Assembly: GCA_017450845.1 (NCBI GenBank)
Contig: JAFSSU010000082.1
Coordinates: forward strand, 1-35,808
Reading direction: 5' to 3'
Origin: Treponema sp.
GTDB taxonomy: Bacteria > Spirochaetota > Spirochaetia > Treponematales > Treponemataceae
Length of the DNA stretch: 35,808 bases
How positions within the stretch are numbered: the first letter of the stretch is position 1; each line of letters begins with the position of its first letter. Of the stretch, positions 1 through 6,757 are shown one piece after another. The position numbers and the translations under genes are program-made. The notes under the pieces are model-generated. The model saw only the letters and a list, made by a program, of their open reading frames with translations. It was not told where the DNA came from and ran no database searches.

Positions 1-39
1 CTCCTGTGTGTGTGCGTGCAAAATGGACGTTTTGGATAG
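1..39 (+). other. possible 3' end of the HNH endonuclease gene across the join
   Basis: If the window is circular, the HNH reading frame open at 35808 continues in phase here for 12 codons and stops at TAG 37-39, giving a 143-residue protein. This is inferred from frame continuity and from the usual HNH-terminase gene order; the join itself is not visible. Bases 40-75 hold the leader and the GGGGAGG ribosome site of the next gene. Confidence 0.5.
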
Positions 40-75
40 ATTGGAGATTTCGGGCAAAAACTCCGGGGAGGACGT

Positions 76-549
76 ATGGGCGGAAGGCCTCCGAAGCCGG
101 TAGAGCAGCACAAACTTGAGGGAACCTTCCAGAAATGCCGCCATGCCGACAGGGGAACCAACCTTGAGCCCCTTGACGGAGTGGACTGTCCGGAGAGCAT
201 AACCGGAAAGGCAAGGGAGATGTGGGAGTCGCTCGTTCCGGCCCTGTGCAGGGCAAGGCTCGTGACAGCCGCATCACTTCCCACGCTTGAGCACGCCTTC
301 TACTGGTGGCAGCAGGCGCAGGTGTGCCGGGACATCGTGGAGGCAGCGGGAGGCAGCGGGGCATATCTTTTGCAGCTCGCACCGCAAGCCGTGAACCACC
401 TCAACCTTGCCCTGAAATACGAGCAGGAGTTCGAGAAGGTCATGGCGCAGTTCGGCGACACACCGGTGAACGCCGCGAGAGTGCGCGGTAACGTGACCGA
501 GAAGAAGCTCGACACCGACGCGATACTCAAGATCATGGGGAACGGATAG
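76..549 (+). CDS. terS: terminase small subunit, P27-like
   Basis: Probable DNA-recognition subunit of the packaging motor. It would bind the phage DNA and hand it to the large subunit. The 157-residue protein begins with the Gly/Arg/Pro/Lys-rich tail (GGRPPKPVEQHKLEG) typical of P27-family small terminases, followed by a helical body containing ARE-MWESLVPAL and a second helix bundle near residues 70-125. The length fits the family. The start follows GGGGAGG at good spacing. It lies 16 bases upstream of the large subunit, the standard terS-terL arrangement. The call rests on family resemblance and position; the DNA site it recognises is not visible. Confidence 0.85.
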   Translation: MGGRPPKPVEQHKLEGTFQKCRHADRGTNLEPLDGVDCPESITGKAREMWESLVPALCRARLVTAASLPTLEHAFYWWQQAQVCRDIVEAAGGSGAYLLQLAPQAVNHLNLALKYEQEFEKVMAQFGDTPVNAARVRGNVTEKKLDTDAILKIMGNG

Positions 550-565
550 GAGGCTGTGAATTGAC

Positions 566-970
566 ATGGACTACAAGTACAACGAATACATGTCCGACGT
601 GCTTTCCGGAAAGGTGACGGTCTGCCGCATGGTGAAACTCGCGGTGAAGCGACACCAGAAGGACCTTAAGGAGTCTTCCGGGGCATTTCCGTACACCTTC
701 AGCGATGAGCACGCCCAGAATGCGATAGCGTTCTTTTGCGAGCAGGTCCACACCAAGGGAGCACTCGCAAGGCAGAAGCTGAAACCAGAGCCCTGGCAGC
801 AATGGGTGATCGCGATGCTCTACGGGTGGAGGCGAAAGGACAACGGCAAGAGGAGGTTCCGCAGGGTCTACCTCCAGGTGGCGAGGAAGAACGGCAAGAC
901 CTTCTTCGCTTCGGGCGTGGGGCTGTATGACCTAGTGAGCGAGCCGGGAAGCGAGGTGTATTCAGCCGCT
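566..970 (+). CDS. terL: terminase large subunit, exon 1 (ATPase N-terminus)
   Basis: First exon (135 residues) of the packaging ATPase and nuclease. It carries the adenine-binding region (PWQQWVIAMLYGW) and the Walker A-like motif ARKNGKTF at about residues 106-113. The reading frame breaks after VYSAA: unspliced translation adds only RMVAA and stops at 986-988. Terminases of this class normally read on as SAATKRDQAK, and TKRDQAK resumes at 1288. Joining 970 to 1288 restores one uninterrupted frame of 556 residues, normal for a large terminase. The interruption is explained by the group I intron at 971-1287, so this is not a pseudogene. Confidence 0.9.
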
Positions 971-1287
971 AGAATGGTGGCGGCTTAAAACCGGACAAAA
1001 TCGGTAAAGGCTAAAAGGAGGTTGATTGGATTCCAGCTATAGAATATAGTCAGATTCATATAAACCAATCCACCACCAAATGCTAATACCGAGGAAAGCA
1101 GTCAGACAGCGAAAGGCTGGCTGCCTCCGTAACGCGTAGAAGGTGAACAAATATAATCCTTCCAAGAGTGCCCGGCCCCTGCAAAGGGGAAAATGTACGC
1201 TAAACAGGGACGGAAACGACCGTCCGATGCAAATGGGGGAAACCTCCTGAGCACAGGATAAAAAGCCTGTGGGCAACAACAGCAATG
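971..1287 (+). ncRNA. group I self-splicing intron in terL
   Basis: A 317-base insertion with group I landmarks. The upstream exon ends in U970 and the intron ends in G1287. Exon bases 964-970 (AGCCGCU) pair with the internal guide GGCGGCU at 979-985, giving a 7-pair P1 with the canonical U-G wobble at the splice site. The adjacent UGGU (975-978) pairs with the downstream exon start ACCA (1288-1291), forming P10. The body is rich in hairpins, such as CCCC/GGGG at 1176-1189, GGACGG/CCGUCC at 1208-1225 and CACAGG/CCUGUG at 1252-1271. No homing endonuclease is encoded inside. The P3-P7 core was not assigned, so the subgroup is unknown. Confidence 0.88.
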
Positions 1288-2553
1288 ACCAAGCGCGACC
1301 AGGCGAAGATCGCGTTCACCAACGCCAAGAACACTGTGCGCTACAGCCCGGTGCTGAGCCAGTTCGTGCATGTCCACGCGCAGAACCTGACGTGCGGGGA
1401 CGGGAAGTTCGAGGCCCTGAGCTCCGACAGCAAGGTGCAGGACGGACTGAACCCGTCATGCGCGATAATCGACGAGTACCACGCGCACAAGACGGACGAG
1501 CTGCTGAACGTAATCGCATCGGGAATGGGAGCCCGCGAGCAGCCTCTGATATTCATAATCACCACGGCGGGGCACGAGCTGTCGAATCCCTGCCATGAGG
1601 AATACGAGCGCGTGTGCAAGATGCTCGAGGGCGCGAGGGGCTACGAGAACGACGGCTACCTTGGGATCATCTACGAGCTCGACAAGGGGGACGATCCGGC
1701 GAACGAGCGGAACTGGGTGAAGGCAAACCCGAACCTTGACGTGCCGGGCGCGCTGAGCACCGACGAGCTGAGGAAAGCGCTGAAGGACGCGAGGCAGAAG
1801 TCCACGGGGATGGCAGAGTTCCTGACCAAGCGCATGGACGTGTGGATAAACAACGCCGAGACGTGGATTGACGACCAGCACTGGAGCCGCTGTATCAGGA
1901 GATTCAGCGAGAAGAAACTTCCGGGGCTCAGATGCTGGGGGGCGATCGACCTCTCGAAGACGACCGACTTCACGGCGTGGACGCTCTACTTCCTGCTGGG
2001 GAACGGGAAGATGTACGCGAAGCACCGCTTCTACATCCCGCGCGACATGATAGAGGCGAGGATGAAGACCGACACCTACCTGATTGAGAAATGGGTTAGG
2101 GACGGGTACATAACGGCGACCCCCGGCGAGACAGTGGACTACGCCTTCATGTTCGAGGACATCAGGAAGGACGCGGACATTTACGACATCCAGGAGATAG
2201 CGTATGACCGCAACCTCTCGAGCCTGATAATCGCGCCGCTGTCCGACAGCTTCAACATGGTGGAGTTCAACCAGGGCATAGCGTACATGTCGGAGCCGAG
2301 CAAGGCGTGGGAGAAGGCCGTGACGGAGGGAAGGATAACCGACAACAACCCGGTGATGCGCTGGATGGTGAGCTGCGCGACGATACGCACGGACCCGAAC
2401 GATAACATAAAGGTCGTGAAGCCGCCGTTCACGAAGAGCAGCCGGAGGATTGACGGAGTGATAACGAGCATAATGGCGATGAACCGTCTTGAGGTCGCTC
2501 GCGGCGAGCAGCTGCGTGAGGAGCAGATGGACATCGGCTCACTGATTTTCTAG
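1288..2553 (+). CDS. terL: terminase large subunit, exon 2 (ATPase end and nuclease)
   Basis: Second exon, 421 residues. It starts at TKRDQAKIAF, which directly continues exon 1. It contains the Walker B-like CAIIDEYHAH, the coupling segment LIFIITTAG, and downstream acidic residues of the RNase H-like nuclease half (GAIDLSKTTDFTAW; later AYDRNLSS). An ATG at 1285-1287 sits at the intron edge, but it has no ribosome site and would give a protein without Walker A, so independent translation is unlikely. The exon junction falls between the two ATPase motifs, a highly conserved place and typical of phage group I introns. Confidence 0.92.
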   Translation, partial: TKRDQAKIAFTNAKNTVRYSPVLSQFVHVHAQNLTCGDGKFEALSSDSKVQDGLNPSCAIIDEYHAHKTDELLNVIASGMGAREQPLIFIITTAGHELSNPCHEEYERVCKMLEGARGYENDGYLGIIYELDKGDDPANERNWVKANPNLDVPGALSTDELRKALKDARQKSTGMAEFLTKRMDVWINNAETWIDDQHWSRCIRRFSEKKLPGLRCWGAIDLSKTTDFTAWTLYFLLGNGKMYAKHRFYIPRDMIEARMKTDTYLIEKWVRDGYITATPGETVDYAFMFEDIRKDADIYDIQEIAYDRNLSSLIIAPLSDSFNMVEFNQGIAYMSEPSKAWEKAVTEGRITDNNPVMRWMVSCATIRTDPNDNIKVVKPPFTKSSRRIDGVITSIMAMNRLEVARGEQLREEQMDIGSLIF

Positions 2554-2575
2554 GAGAATGATTAAGGGGGAAGAA

Positions 2576-2827
2576 ATGGGAAGGAGAGCGAAGGACAAGC
2601 ACAGCATCCTCATCGGGGGAATTGCACGGGTGTATTACGATGATGACACGAAATACGAGAGGGTAAAGGTGGTCGGCTGTTTCCTGGACATTGACGACGT
2701 GCATCTGGCGGACGACAGCCCCTACTTCGAGGGATGCATCTTTGATGGCGGTCACATCGAGGGCACCGTAAGGTGGGACAAAAAGACATTCAACAAATTC
2801 ATGGAGTCATTCCATGAGCTGTTCTGA
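2576..2827 (+). CDS. small hypothetical protein after terminase
   Basis: An 83-residue soluble protein not recognised as a family. It is mostly beta-type sequence (SILIGGIARVYYDDDTKYERVKVVGCFLDIDDVHLADD) with several acidic clusters, and no membrane segment or signal peptide. I chose ATG 2576 because AGGGGG (2565-2570) sits five bases upstream. An earlier in-frame ATG at 2558 lies almost directly on its AGGAG and would be poorly initiated. It is closely spaced between terL and the next small gene and is probably co-transcribed with them. Its function is unknown. Confidence 0.65.
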   Translation: MGRRAKDKHSILIGGIARVYYDDDTKYERVKVVGCFLDIDDVHLADDSPYFEGCIFDGGHIEGTVRWDKKTFNKFMESFHELF

Positions 2828-2839
2828 CGGGAGGGGGAC

Positions 2840-3118
2840 ATGGATTTTTATTCTTTGTGGGCCTTATACGCCCTAAAATTTTATAACGCAATTACAATAG
2901 GAGAGAAAAGAATCGTAAAAGGGCAATGCATGAACATGTATGAGAGATACAGCAACAGGGAGCTTCCGGAGGAAATCCAGCGGCAGGCTGAGGACTTCGC
3001 GTCCCAGGGACAGAGCAACGCGGAGTATCTGTTCCGGGCAGGTTTCTTTGTCGGGGAGAACATAAAGAAGATTTTGGAAAACACGGAGGGGACGGATGAA
3101 AACGGAGAAGCTGACTGA
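2840..3118 (+). CDS. small hypothetical helical protein
   Basis: A 92-residue protein with a hydrophobic aromatic start (MDFYSLWALYALKFYNAITIG) and a mainly helical, charged C-terminal half (YERYSNRELPEEIQRQAEDFASQGQ). The N-terminal stretch could insert in a membrane, but it is interrupted by Lys and Asn, so this is weak. The start follows GGGAGGGGG. The last 23 bases overlap the next gene, showing tight operon packing. No family was recognised. Confidence 0.6.
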   Translation: MDFYSLWALYALKFYNAITIGEKRIVKGQCMNMYERYSNRELPEEIQRQAEDFASQGQSNAEYLFRAGFFVGENIKKILENTEGTDENGEAD

Positions 3119-3308
3119 GAACAGGGGGACGTATGAGGCCGACCATGAGTCAAGGTGCTGCTGGAACTGCCGCCACTCATTCTCGCGCTTCAACCTCTCG
3201 CTCCTTTGCAGGAATCCAGAGGAATGGGTGATGGAGACAGCCGTGGAGCCGGTGGGATGCTGCAACAGCTGGAAAGCGAAGGAGGAAAATCAAGATGACA
3301 AAATCTGA
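3096..3308 (+). CDS. small cysteine-rich protein, probable zinc-binding
   Basis: A 70-residue protein with cysteines in a zinc-ribbon-like layout: CCWNCRHS near residues 21-28, CR near 39, and GCCNSW near residues 54-59. Short proteins of this shape are common in phage cargo regions and probably fold around one metal ion. The function is unknown. It overlaps the preceding gene by 23 bases and the following gene by 14, so translation is likely coupled. Confidence 0.6.
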   Translation: MKTEKLTENRGTYEADHESRCCWNCRHSFSRFNLSLLCRNPEEWVMETAVEPVGCCNSWKAKEENQDDKI

Positions 3309-3474
3309 ACTTATTGAGGGGCTGAAAGACCTGGATGATGATGCGGAAGTCCATGTTTACTGCGCGTCACTCGACATGCCGTCCGGCGGAGATTATGCCT
3401 ATGACATCTATTTTGATGACAAGGTTACAGGCCCCGACGTGGAGAACGAGATAACCATTGTCGCGCATTTTTAG
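3295..3474 (+). CDS. very small acidic hypothetical protein
   Basis: A 59-residue ORF beginning MTKSELIEGLKDLDDDAEVH and ending ENEITIVAHF. A clear AGGAGG (3281-3286) sits eight bases before the ATG. The opening helix with an acidic run, followed by short beta strands, resembles small phage proteins of the LxxLxDLDDDAEV type whose role is unknown. The start overlaps the end of the cysteine-rich gene in another frame. Support is the ribosome site and an intact frame. Confidence 0.6.
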   Translation: MTKSELIEGLKDLDDDAEVHVYCASLDMPSGGDYAYDIYFDDKVTGPDVENEITIVAHF

Positions 3475-3484
3475 GAGGAAAACT

Positions 3485-3574
3485 ATGAGAGTAACAATTC
3501 CAGCTTGTGAACAGCATGAAGGGTTCTTTTTAGCTATTGACAGTGTGTATAAAATATGTACAATAGAATTATGA
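3485..3574 (+). CDS. 29-residue leader-like ORF before hicA
   Basis: A short ORF (MRVTIPACEQHEGFFLAID...) preceded by a strong TAGGAGG. It reads through the hicA promoter and stops three bases into the hicA start. It may be the remnant of a gene truncated when the hicAB module was acquired, or a leader whose translation affects hicA expression. No family was recognised. It is too short for certainty. Confidence 0.35.
   Translation: MRVTIPACEQHEGFFLAIDSVYKICTIEL
3537..3564 (+). promoter_or_regulatory. hicA promoter with overlapping inverted repeat
   Basis: TTGACA at 3537-3542 and TACAAT at 3559-3564, separated by 16 bases. The hicA ATG begins only six bases after the -10 box, so the transcript should start at or next to the start codon (leaderless). 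Between the boxes, TGTA and TACA half-sites form an inverted repeat, a plausible binding site for the HicB DNA-binding tail. Confidence 0.65.
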
Positions 3575-3741
3575 AGAGAAAAGATTTGATTAAGCGGCTT
3601 GAAAAGGCGGGCTTCGTTTTTGAACGGCACGGAGGAAATCACGATGTCTACGTACGAGGAAAAGACAGGGAGATTATTCCGAGGCATTCAGAGATAAACG
3701 AAAGCCTTGCCAAGGCCATCATAAGGAGATGGAAACTGTAG
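3571..3741 (+). CDS. hicA: HicA-family mRNA interferase toxin
   Basis: A 56-residue toxin that in this family cleaves mRNA during translation until bound by HicB. It has the compact dsRNA-binding-like fold signature: KRLEKAGFVFERHGGNHDVYVRGKDREIIPRHSEINESLAKAIIRR. The catalytic His is in the GGNHDVY strand (about residue 24). Start ATG 3571 gives the usual HicA N-terminus (MKRKDLIKRLE). An upstream in-frame ATG at 3556 lies inside the promoter. No ribosome site precedes it, and promoter placement suggests a leaderless mRNA. A GC hairpin separates it from hicB 50 bases downstream. Confidence 0.85.
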   Translation: MKRKDLIKRLEKAGFVFERHGGNHDVYVRGKDREIIPRHSEINESLAKAIIRRWKL

Positions 3742-3747
3742 TCCGTC

Positions 3748-3775
3748 AGCCCGAAACGGGCTGTCAAATCTTTTT
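3748..3775 (+). terminator. hairpin between hicA and hicB
   Basis: AGCCCG-AAA-CGGGCT followed after eight bases by TTTTT. It is either a partial terminator that lowers hicB relative to hicA or a processing or stability hairpin. A similar hairpin lies at the same place in the second hicAB module (8110-8130). Confidence 0.5.
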
Positions 3776-3790
3776 CAAGGAGTAATTTCT

Positions 3791-4204
3791 ATGCGCGTTG
3801 TTTACCCGGTAATTTTTACAGAGACAAAGGATAAGAAGGACACCGTACTTGCCTATGTGCCGGACTTGGACAGGTCAACCGAGGGTTACGGAATCGCGGA
3901 TGCCATTGTCATGGCGAAGGACTTGATCGGGAACATGATTTTTGATGTCCCCGACCCGGAGCTGCCGAAGCCGACAAAGGCAAACGGAATCAATCCCGGA
4001 AAATCTCCTTTTCATGGGGACGGGGAATCCTTCGTCTCCCTTGTGGACGTGGACCTCGACGCATTCAGGACAAGGGAGAAGTCAAAGAGCGTCCGCAGGA
4101 ACATCACGCTTCCCCAGTGGCTTGACGACATGGCGGCTGACGCGAAGCTGAATGTCTCCGCGATAACGCAGGCGGCATTGAAAAAAGAGCTTGGAATAGC
4201 GTAG
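3791..4204 (+). CDS. hicB: HicB-family antitoxin
   Basis: A 137-residue antitoxin paired with the upstream HicA. The N-terminal half is the HicB beta-alpha domain (MRVVYPVIFTE...VLAYVPDLDRSTEGYGIADAIVMAKDLIG) that plugs the toxin. The C-terminal part (VRRNITLPQWLDDMAADAKLNVSAITQAALKKELGIA) is the DNA-binding ribbon-helix-helix segment that represses the operon in this family. The start follows AAGGAG at good spacing. The toxin-first order is typical for hicAB. On a phage genome such modules usually act in prophage maintenance or exclusion of other phages; that role is inferred. Confidence 0.85.
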   Translation: MRVVYPVIFTETKDKKDTVLAYVPDLDRSTEGYGIADAIVMAKDLIGNMIFDVPDPELPKPTKANGINPGKSPFHGDGESFVSLVDVDLDAFRTREKSKSVRRNITLPQWLDDMAADAKLNVSAITQAALKKELGIA

Positions 4205-4279
4205 TCTACCCCCAGATTTTCCACGCGATGAAGATAATCACGGCGATTATTATTCCCCGGACGATGATTTTTGCGGTAC

Positions 4280-4309
4280 TTGACATAAGCCCCCCTTTAG
4301 GGGTAAGTT
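4280..4309 (+). promoter_or_regulatory. promoter of plus-strand antisense RNA
   Basis: A perfect -35 box TTGACA at 4280-4285 and a weaker TAAGTT at 4304-4309, 18 bases apart. It would drive rightward transcription across the reverse-strand peptide gene 4356-4481. The -10 box is poor, so confidence is moderate. Confidence 0.45.
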
Positions 4310-4315
4310 ATAAGT

Positions 4316-4466
4316 GAAGGCGCGGCCAGCGTGGAAGTCCAGCCGCGCCACCCTGTTAGCCGAAAATCAGACGGATGACCGCCTCAGCGATTACCGTGCT
4401 GACTACGGTTACAAGGATTTCCGCAAGAGCCCTGCGAAGTGCTTCACTCACTTTGCGGGCTTTTTT
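4316..4466 (+). ncRNA. antisense small RNA to a membrane-peptide gene (candidate antitoxin)
   Basis: Predicted transcript of about 150 bases. It opens with a GC-rich hairpin (GGCGCGGC/GCCGCGCC, near 4319-4350) and ends at a strong intrinsic terminator at 4428-4466, a 13-pair stem with one bulge followed by six T. It is fully antisense to most of the 41-residue ORF 4356-4481, and the terminator lies inside that ORF's lysine-rich start. The same layout recurs at 28735-28910. The promoter-terminator pair is visible; the antitoxin role is inference. Confidence 0.5.
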
Positions 4467-4481
4467 CTTGCCCTTGCCCAT
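4356..4481 (-). CDS. 41-residue cationic membrane peptide (type I toxin-like)
   Basis: A reverse-strand ORF with a Lys/Arg-rich start (MGKGKKKARK), then a hydrophobic helix with the motif LAEIL (residues 19-23) continuing VTVVSTVIAEAVIRLIFG. AGGGAG precedes the ATG by six to eight bases. Upstream on the same strand a GGCGCG/CGCGCC hairpin lies in the presumed leader. The size, charge-then-membrane layout and overlapping antisense RNA resemble type I toxins. It could alternatively be a small holin-like or regulatory peptide. No family name was recognised. Confidence 0.5.
   Translation of the reverse strand: MGKGKKKARKVSEALRRALAEILVTVVSTVIAEAVIRLIFG
4428..4466 (+). terminator. strong intrinsic terminator
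   Basis: Stem arms 4428-4441 and 4449-4461 (AGCCCTGCGAAGTG with CACTTTGCGGGCT, one bulged U) followed by six T. It terminates rightward transcription and lies inside the reverse-strand ORF, which supports a deliberate antisense transcript. Confidence 0.7.
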
Positions 4482-4588
4482 AAATTACTCCCTTCAACAA
4501 AGATTTCAACCGGCGCGACGCGCCTTATGCCTGAAAATCCACAGAAAATTTCAGTTTTTAGCAACGGATTCGTTCTGGAAAGCCAAAA

Positions 4589-4610
4589 AAAAGTGACTGT
4601 ATGTGTATGG
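4589..4610 (+). promoter_or_regulatory. repeated 22-base element, copy 1
   Basis: AAAAGTGACTGTATGTG followed by TATGG, after a longer A-run. It is the first of five near-identical copies (6895, 8424, 29031 on plus; 27786-27807 on minus). Here it directly abuts the metallopeptidase gene, whose first ATG lies within it, with no ribosome site. Probably a phage-specific promoter or activator site; this role is inferred from repetition and placement. Confidence 0.65.
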
Positions 4611-5020
4611 AAAACAGAAAGAAAAACGACGAATTCAGGAAGATTGCCGAGGGGCTGATTGAGACCGAGCCGGAGCTCGCCGCCATCCGGGGAAGCGGGG
4701 TCAAGATCATTTACCTTGAGAGCGACATGAAGAAGAAGAGCGACAGGGAAAAGGTCGTGATGGGGGAGTGCGAGAGAGTCCCGCCTAAGAACCGCTGGGC
4801 GATTCCGTTCGACTTCACGATAACCCTCTACAGGCCCAACATCAGGGGACTGTCGGAGGGGCAGGTCTCGGTACTGCTTTTCCACGAGCTGCTTCACGTC
4901 GGAATCTCGGTCGGGAAGAAGGGTGAGGAGAATTACTACATCAGGCGGCATGACCTCTCCGACTTCAAGGCGATAGTGGACCGCTTCGGCACAGGCTGGG
5001 CGGAGACAAAGGAGGTGTGA
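4601..5020 (+). CDS. putative phage metallopeptidase
   Basis: A 139-residue protein with a zinc-peptidase motif HELLH at residues 95-99 and a downstream His at about 117 (YYIRRHDL) that could be the third ligand. This fits the putative phage metallopeptidase family, whose substrate is not known. The preceding strands (VKIIYLESDM and WAIPFDFTITLYRP) fit the family fold. The start is ambiguous between ATG 4601 and ATG 4607; neither has a ribosome site, and the first lies inside the repeated element, so leaderless initiation is possible. It sits four bases upstream of the portal gene, with which it is probably co-transcribed. Confidence 0.7.
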   Translation: MCMENRKKNDEFRKIAEGLIETEPELAAIRGSGVKIIYLESDMKKKSDREKVVMGECERVPPKNRWAIPFDFTITLYRPNIRGLSEGQVSVLLFHELLHVGISVGKKGEENYYIRRHDLSDFKAIVDRFGTGWAETKEV

Positions 5021-5024
5021 GTCC

Positions 5025-6278
5025 ATGAGAATATTCGGACTTGAGATCAGGCGGGCGGCAAAGAAGCTGCCGTTGACGGAGTACACGTACCCCAGGCTCA
5101 GGCCCAAGGACGGGCGGATGTCGGTGTCGGACATCATGGCGAACGCGACGGCGAACGCATGTGTCGGAATCATATCGGACGCAGTGGCATCCCTTCCGGT
5201 CGGAGTGTACAGGAGGGAGAGGGGAGGCGGAAGAATCCTTGAGGACTCGTCCCCGCTCTACAGGCTGCTCAAGTACAAGCCAAACGTCACCCAGCACACG
5301 ATAACCCTCATCAAGCAGATTATGATCCACCTTCTTTGCCGTGGAAACGCGTTCCTTTTCAGGGAGTACGACGGCGGCACGCTCTCCGGGATCTACGAGC
5401 TGAATCCTGAGCTCATGGAGATAAAGAGGGAGGAGTCGGGAAAGGGCTACTGGTACCGCTATCACCTTGACGGGGTAACATACGACCTCACCCGCGACAG
5501 CGTCCTTCACATCCCGGCGATGGTCTGGGACGGAGTGTGGGGGCTCTCCCCGATCGAGTGCGCCACAAAGGCGGCCAGGCTCGGAAACACTATGGACGAC
5601 TACGCGGAGCACGTTTTTGACGGCGGCATCCACTCGAAGCTCAAGGTCACTGTCCCCAAGAGCGAGCGGAACTTCACCGAGGATGACGCGCACAAGCTCA
5701 AGCAGAGGCTTCTCCAGGCATACGGCGGTGTCGAGAACGCGGGGACACCATTCATACTCACGGGGGGAATGGAGGCCGACGCGCTCACCTTGCCTGACAA
5801 CTCCGGCTCTCAGCTCGTGGAGAACAGGACGTACAGCTCGAAGGAGGTCGCGAAGATTTTCCGGGTGCCGCTCTCCATGCTGGGGGAGTCCGACGCGAAG
5901 TACAACAACAACGAGCAGCAGGCGCGGAACTTTTTGCAGAACACCCTCAATCCCTGGCTCAGGCTGCTCGAGCAGTACTTCTGCGACATGCTCCCCGTCT
6001 ATGACCGCGAGAAGTGCTACGTCGAGTTTGACCGCAACGCGATGCTACAGGCCGACTCGAACATCCGCATAGACAATTACGTGAAGCAGTTCACGAACGG
6101 ACAGCTCACCCTCAACGACATAAACCGCATGGAGAACAGACCTCTGATTGACGGCTCCATCGGGGACGTGCGCTTCGCTCCCGTGAACCTGGCTCCCCTC
6201 ACGGAGGAATACGTCGCTTCCTACATGGCAAACCAGAAGCTTGCCATGCAGCAGGGGGACGGGTCGAAAAAAAAATGA
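5025..6278 (+). CDS. portal protein, HK97 family
   Basis: The dodecameric ring at the capsid vertex through which DNA passes and to which the head-tail connector binds. The 417 residues match the HK97 portal layout: SVSDIMANATANACVGIISDAVASLPVGVYRR at the N-terminus, LLKYKPNVTQHTITLIKQI, VLHIPAMVWDGVWGLSPIE, and the crown segment RTYSSKEVAKIFRVPLSMLGE. AAGGAGG precedes the ATG. The last codons form an A9 tract (GSKKK then TGA) that overlaps the following toxin-like frame, which lacks a good start of its own; a frameshifted portal fusion is possible. Confidence 0.93.
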   Translation: MRIFGLEIRRAAKKLPLTEYTYPRLRPKDGRMSVSDIMANATANACVGIISDAVASLPVGVYRRERGGGRILEDSSPLYRLLKYKPNVTQHTITLIKQIMIHLLCRGNAFLFREYDGGTLSGIYELNPELMEIKREESGKGYWYRYHLDGVTYDLTRDSVLHIPAMVWDGVWGLSPIECATKAARLGNTMDDYAEHVFDGGIHSKLKVTVPKSERNFTEDDAHKLKQRLLQAYGGVENAGTPFILTGGMEADALTLPDNSGSQLVENRTYSSKEVAKIFRVPLSMLGESDAKYNNNEQQARNFLQNTLNPWLRLLEQYFCDMLPVYDREKCYVEFDRNAMLQADSNIRIDNYVKQFTNGQLTLNDINRMENRPLIDGSIGDVRFAPVNLAPLTEEYVASYMANQKLAMQQGDGSKKK

Positions 6279-6732
6279 GCTGAGATGGAACGCTGACGAA
6301 CATCCGAGAGACGAAAAAGGGAGGTTTGTCAGCAAGGGGAGTTTAAGCGTAACCGACCAGAGGAAGATCGCTGTGAGGAAATTAAAAAAGAAGGCTGGGG
6401 TTTATCAGAATAAGAATACCGGCGAAAAAGCGACCCTTGGAAAATCTGGAATAGAGAAGATGACAAGCGGCAAAGCTCTTTTTATGTCAACAAAAAATGG
6501 GTTTAAAGCTGTTCATCATTTCGAGACCGTGGAGAAAATAAACACACTCTTCCAGAAGGCCGTGTATGTGAAAACAGAGCACGATTTTTACAACAGAAAA
6601 GATGTTTTGCATTTCAAAAAATATGAGACGAAATTCAAGACGAGGGATGGTGTCCGATGTAAGGCGTATATCACCATAAAAGAGACTTCCCAGGGAGGGA
6701 ACGTTTTTTATTCAGTTGAATTGAGAAAATAA
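6241..6732 (+). CDS. toxin-like C-terminal domain protein overlapping portal (BECR/LPD3-like)
   Basis: An open frame of about 150 residues. After the phage-typical linker NADEHPRDEKGRFVSKG it resembles the small nuclease-like domains (barnase/EndoU/RelE-type, LPD3-like) found fused to phage head proteins: TGEKATLGKSGIEKMTSGKALF...HHFETVEKINTLFQKA...FKKYETKFKTRDGVRCKAYITIKE. No ATG opens the frame; TTG 6241 is the only conventional start and has no ribosome site. The portal's A9 tract (6266-6274) can shift the frame: loss of one A, or a +1 ribosomal shift, joins it to the portal C-terminus. It is markedly more AT-rich than its neighbours, a sign of transfer. The family call is tentative. Confidence 0.55.
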   Translation: MPCSRGTGRKKNELRWNADEHPRDEKGRFVSKGSLSVTDQRKIAVRKLKKKAGVYQNKNTGEKATLGKSGIEKMTSGKALFMSTKNGFKAVHHFETVEKINTLFQKAVYVKTEHDFYNRKDVLHFKKYETKFKTRDGVRCKAYITIKETSQGGNVFYSVELRK

Positions 6733-6757
6733 AAAGCCCCGCACCTTTCGATGCGGG
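6731..6757 (-). terminator. terminator of minus-strand small RNA
   Basis: On the minus strand, stem TGCGGG/CCCGCA (6752-6757 with 6738-6743) is followed by GGC and TTTTTATTTT. It lies directly after the toxin-like gene's stop codon, so the small RNA and that gene converge on it. Confidence 0.7.

Noticed and set aside
971-1287. Frameshifted or degraded terminase pseudogene
   Set aside because: Both halves are intact, the gap restores the exact conserved sequence when removed, and P1/P10 pairings fit a group I intron.
4314-4658. 114-residue plus-strand ORF
   Set aside because: It crosses a strong terminator and a hairpin, lacks a ribosome site and overlaps the peptide and metallopeptidase genes; better explained as an antisense RNA region.
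4448-5173. 241-residue reverse ORF over the metallopeptidase gene
   Set aside because: It is a codon-shadow of the plus-strand gene, with no ribosome site or family features.
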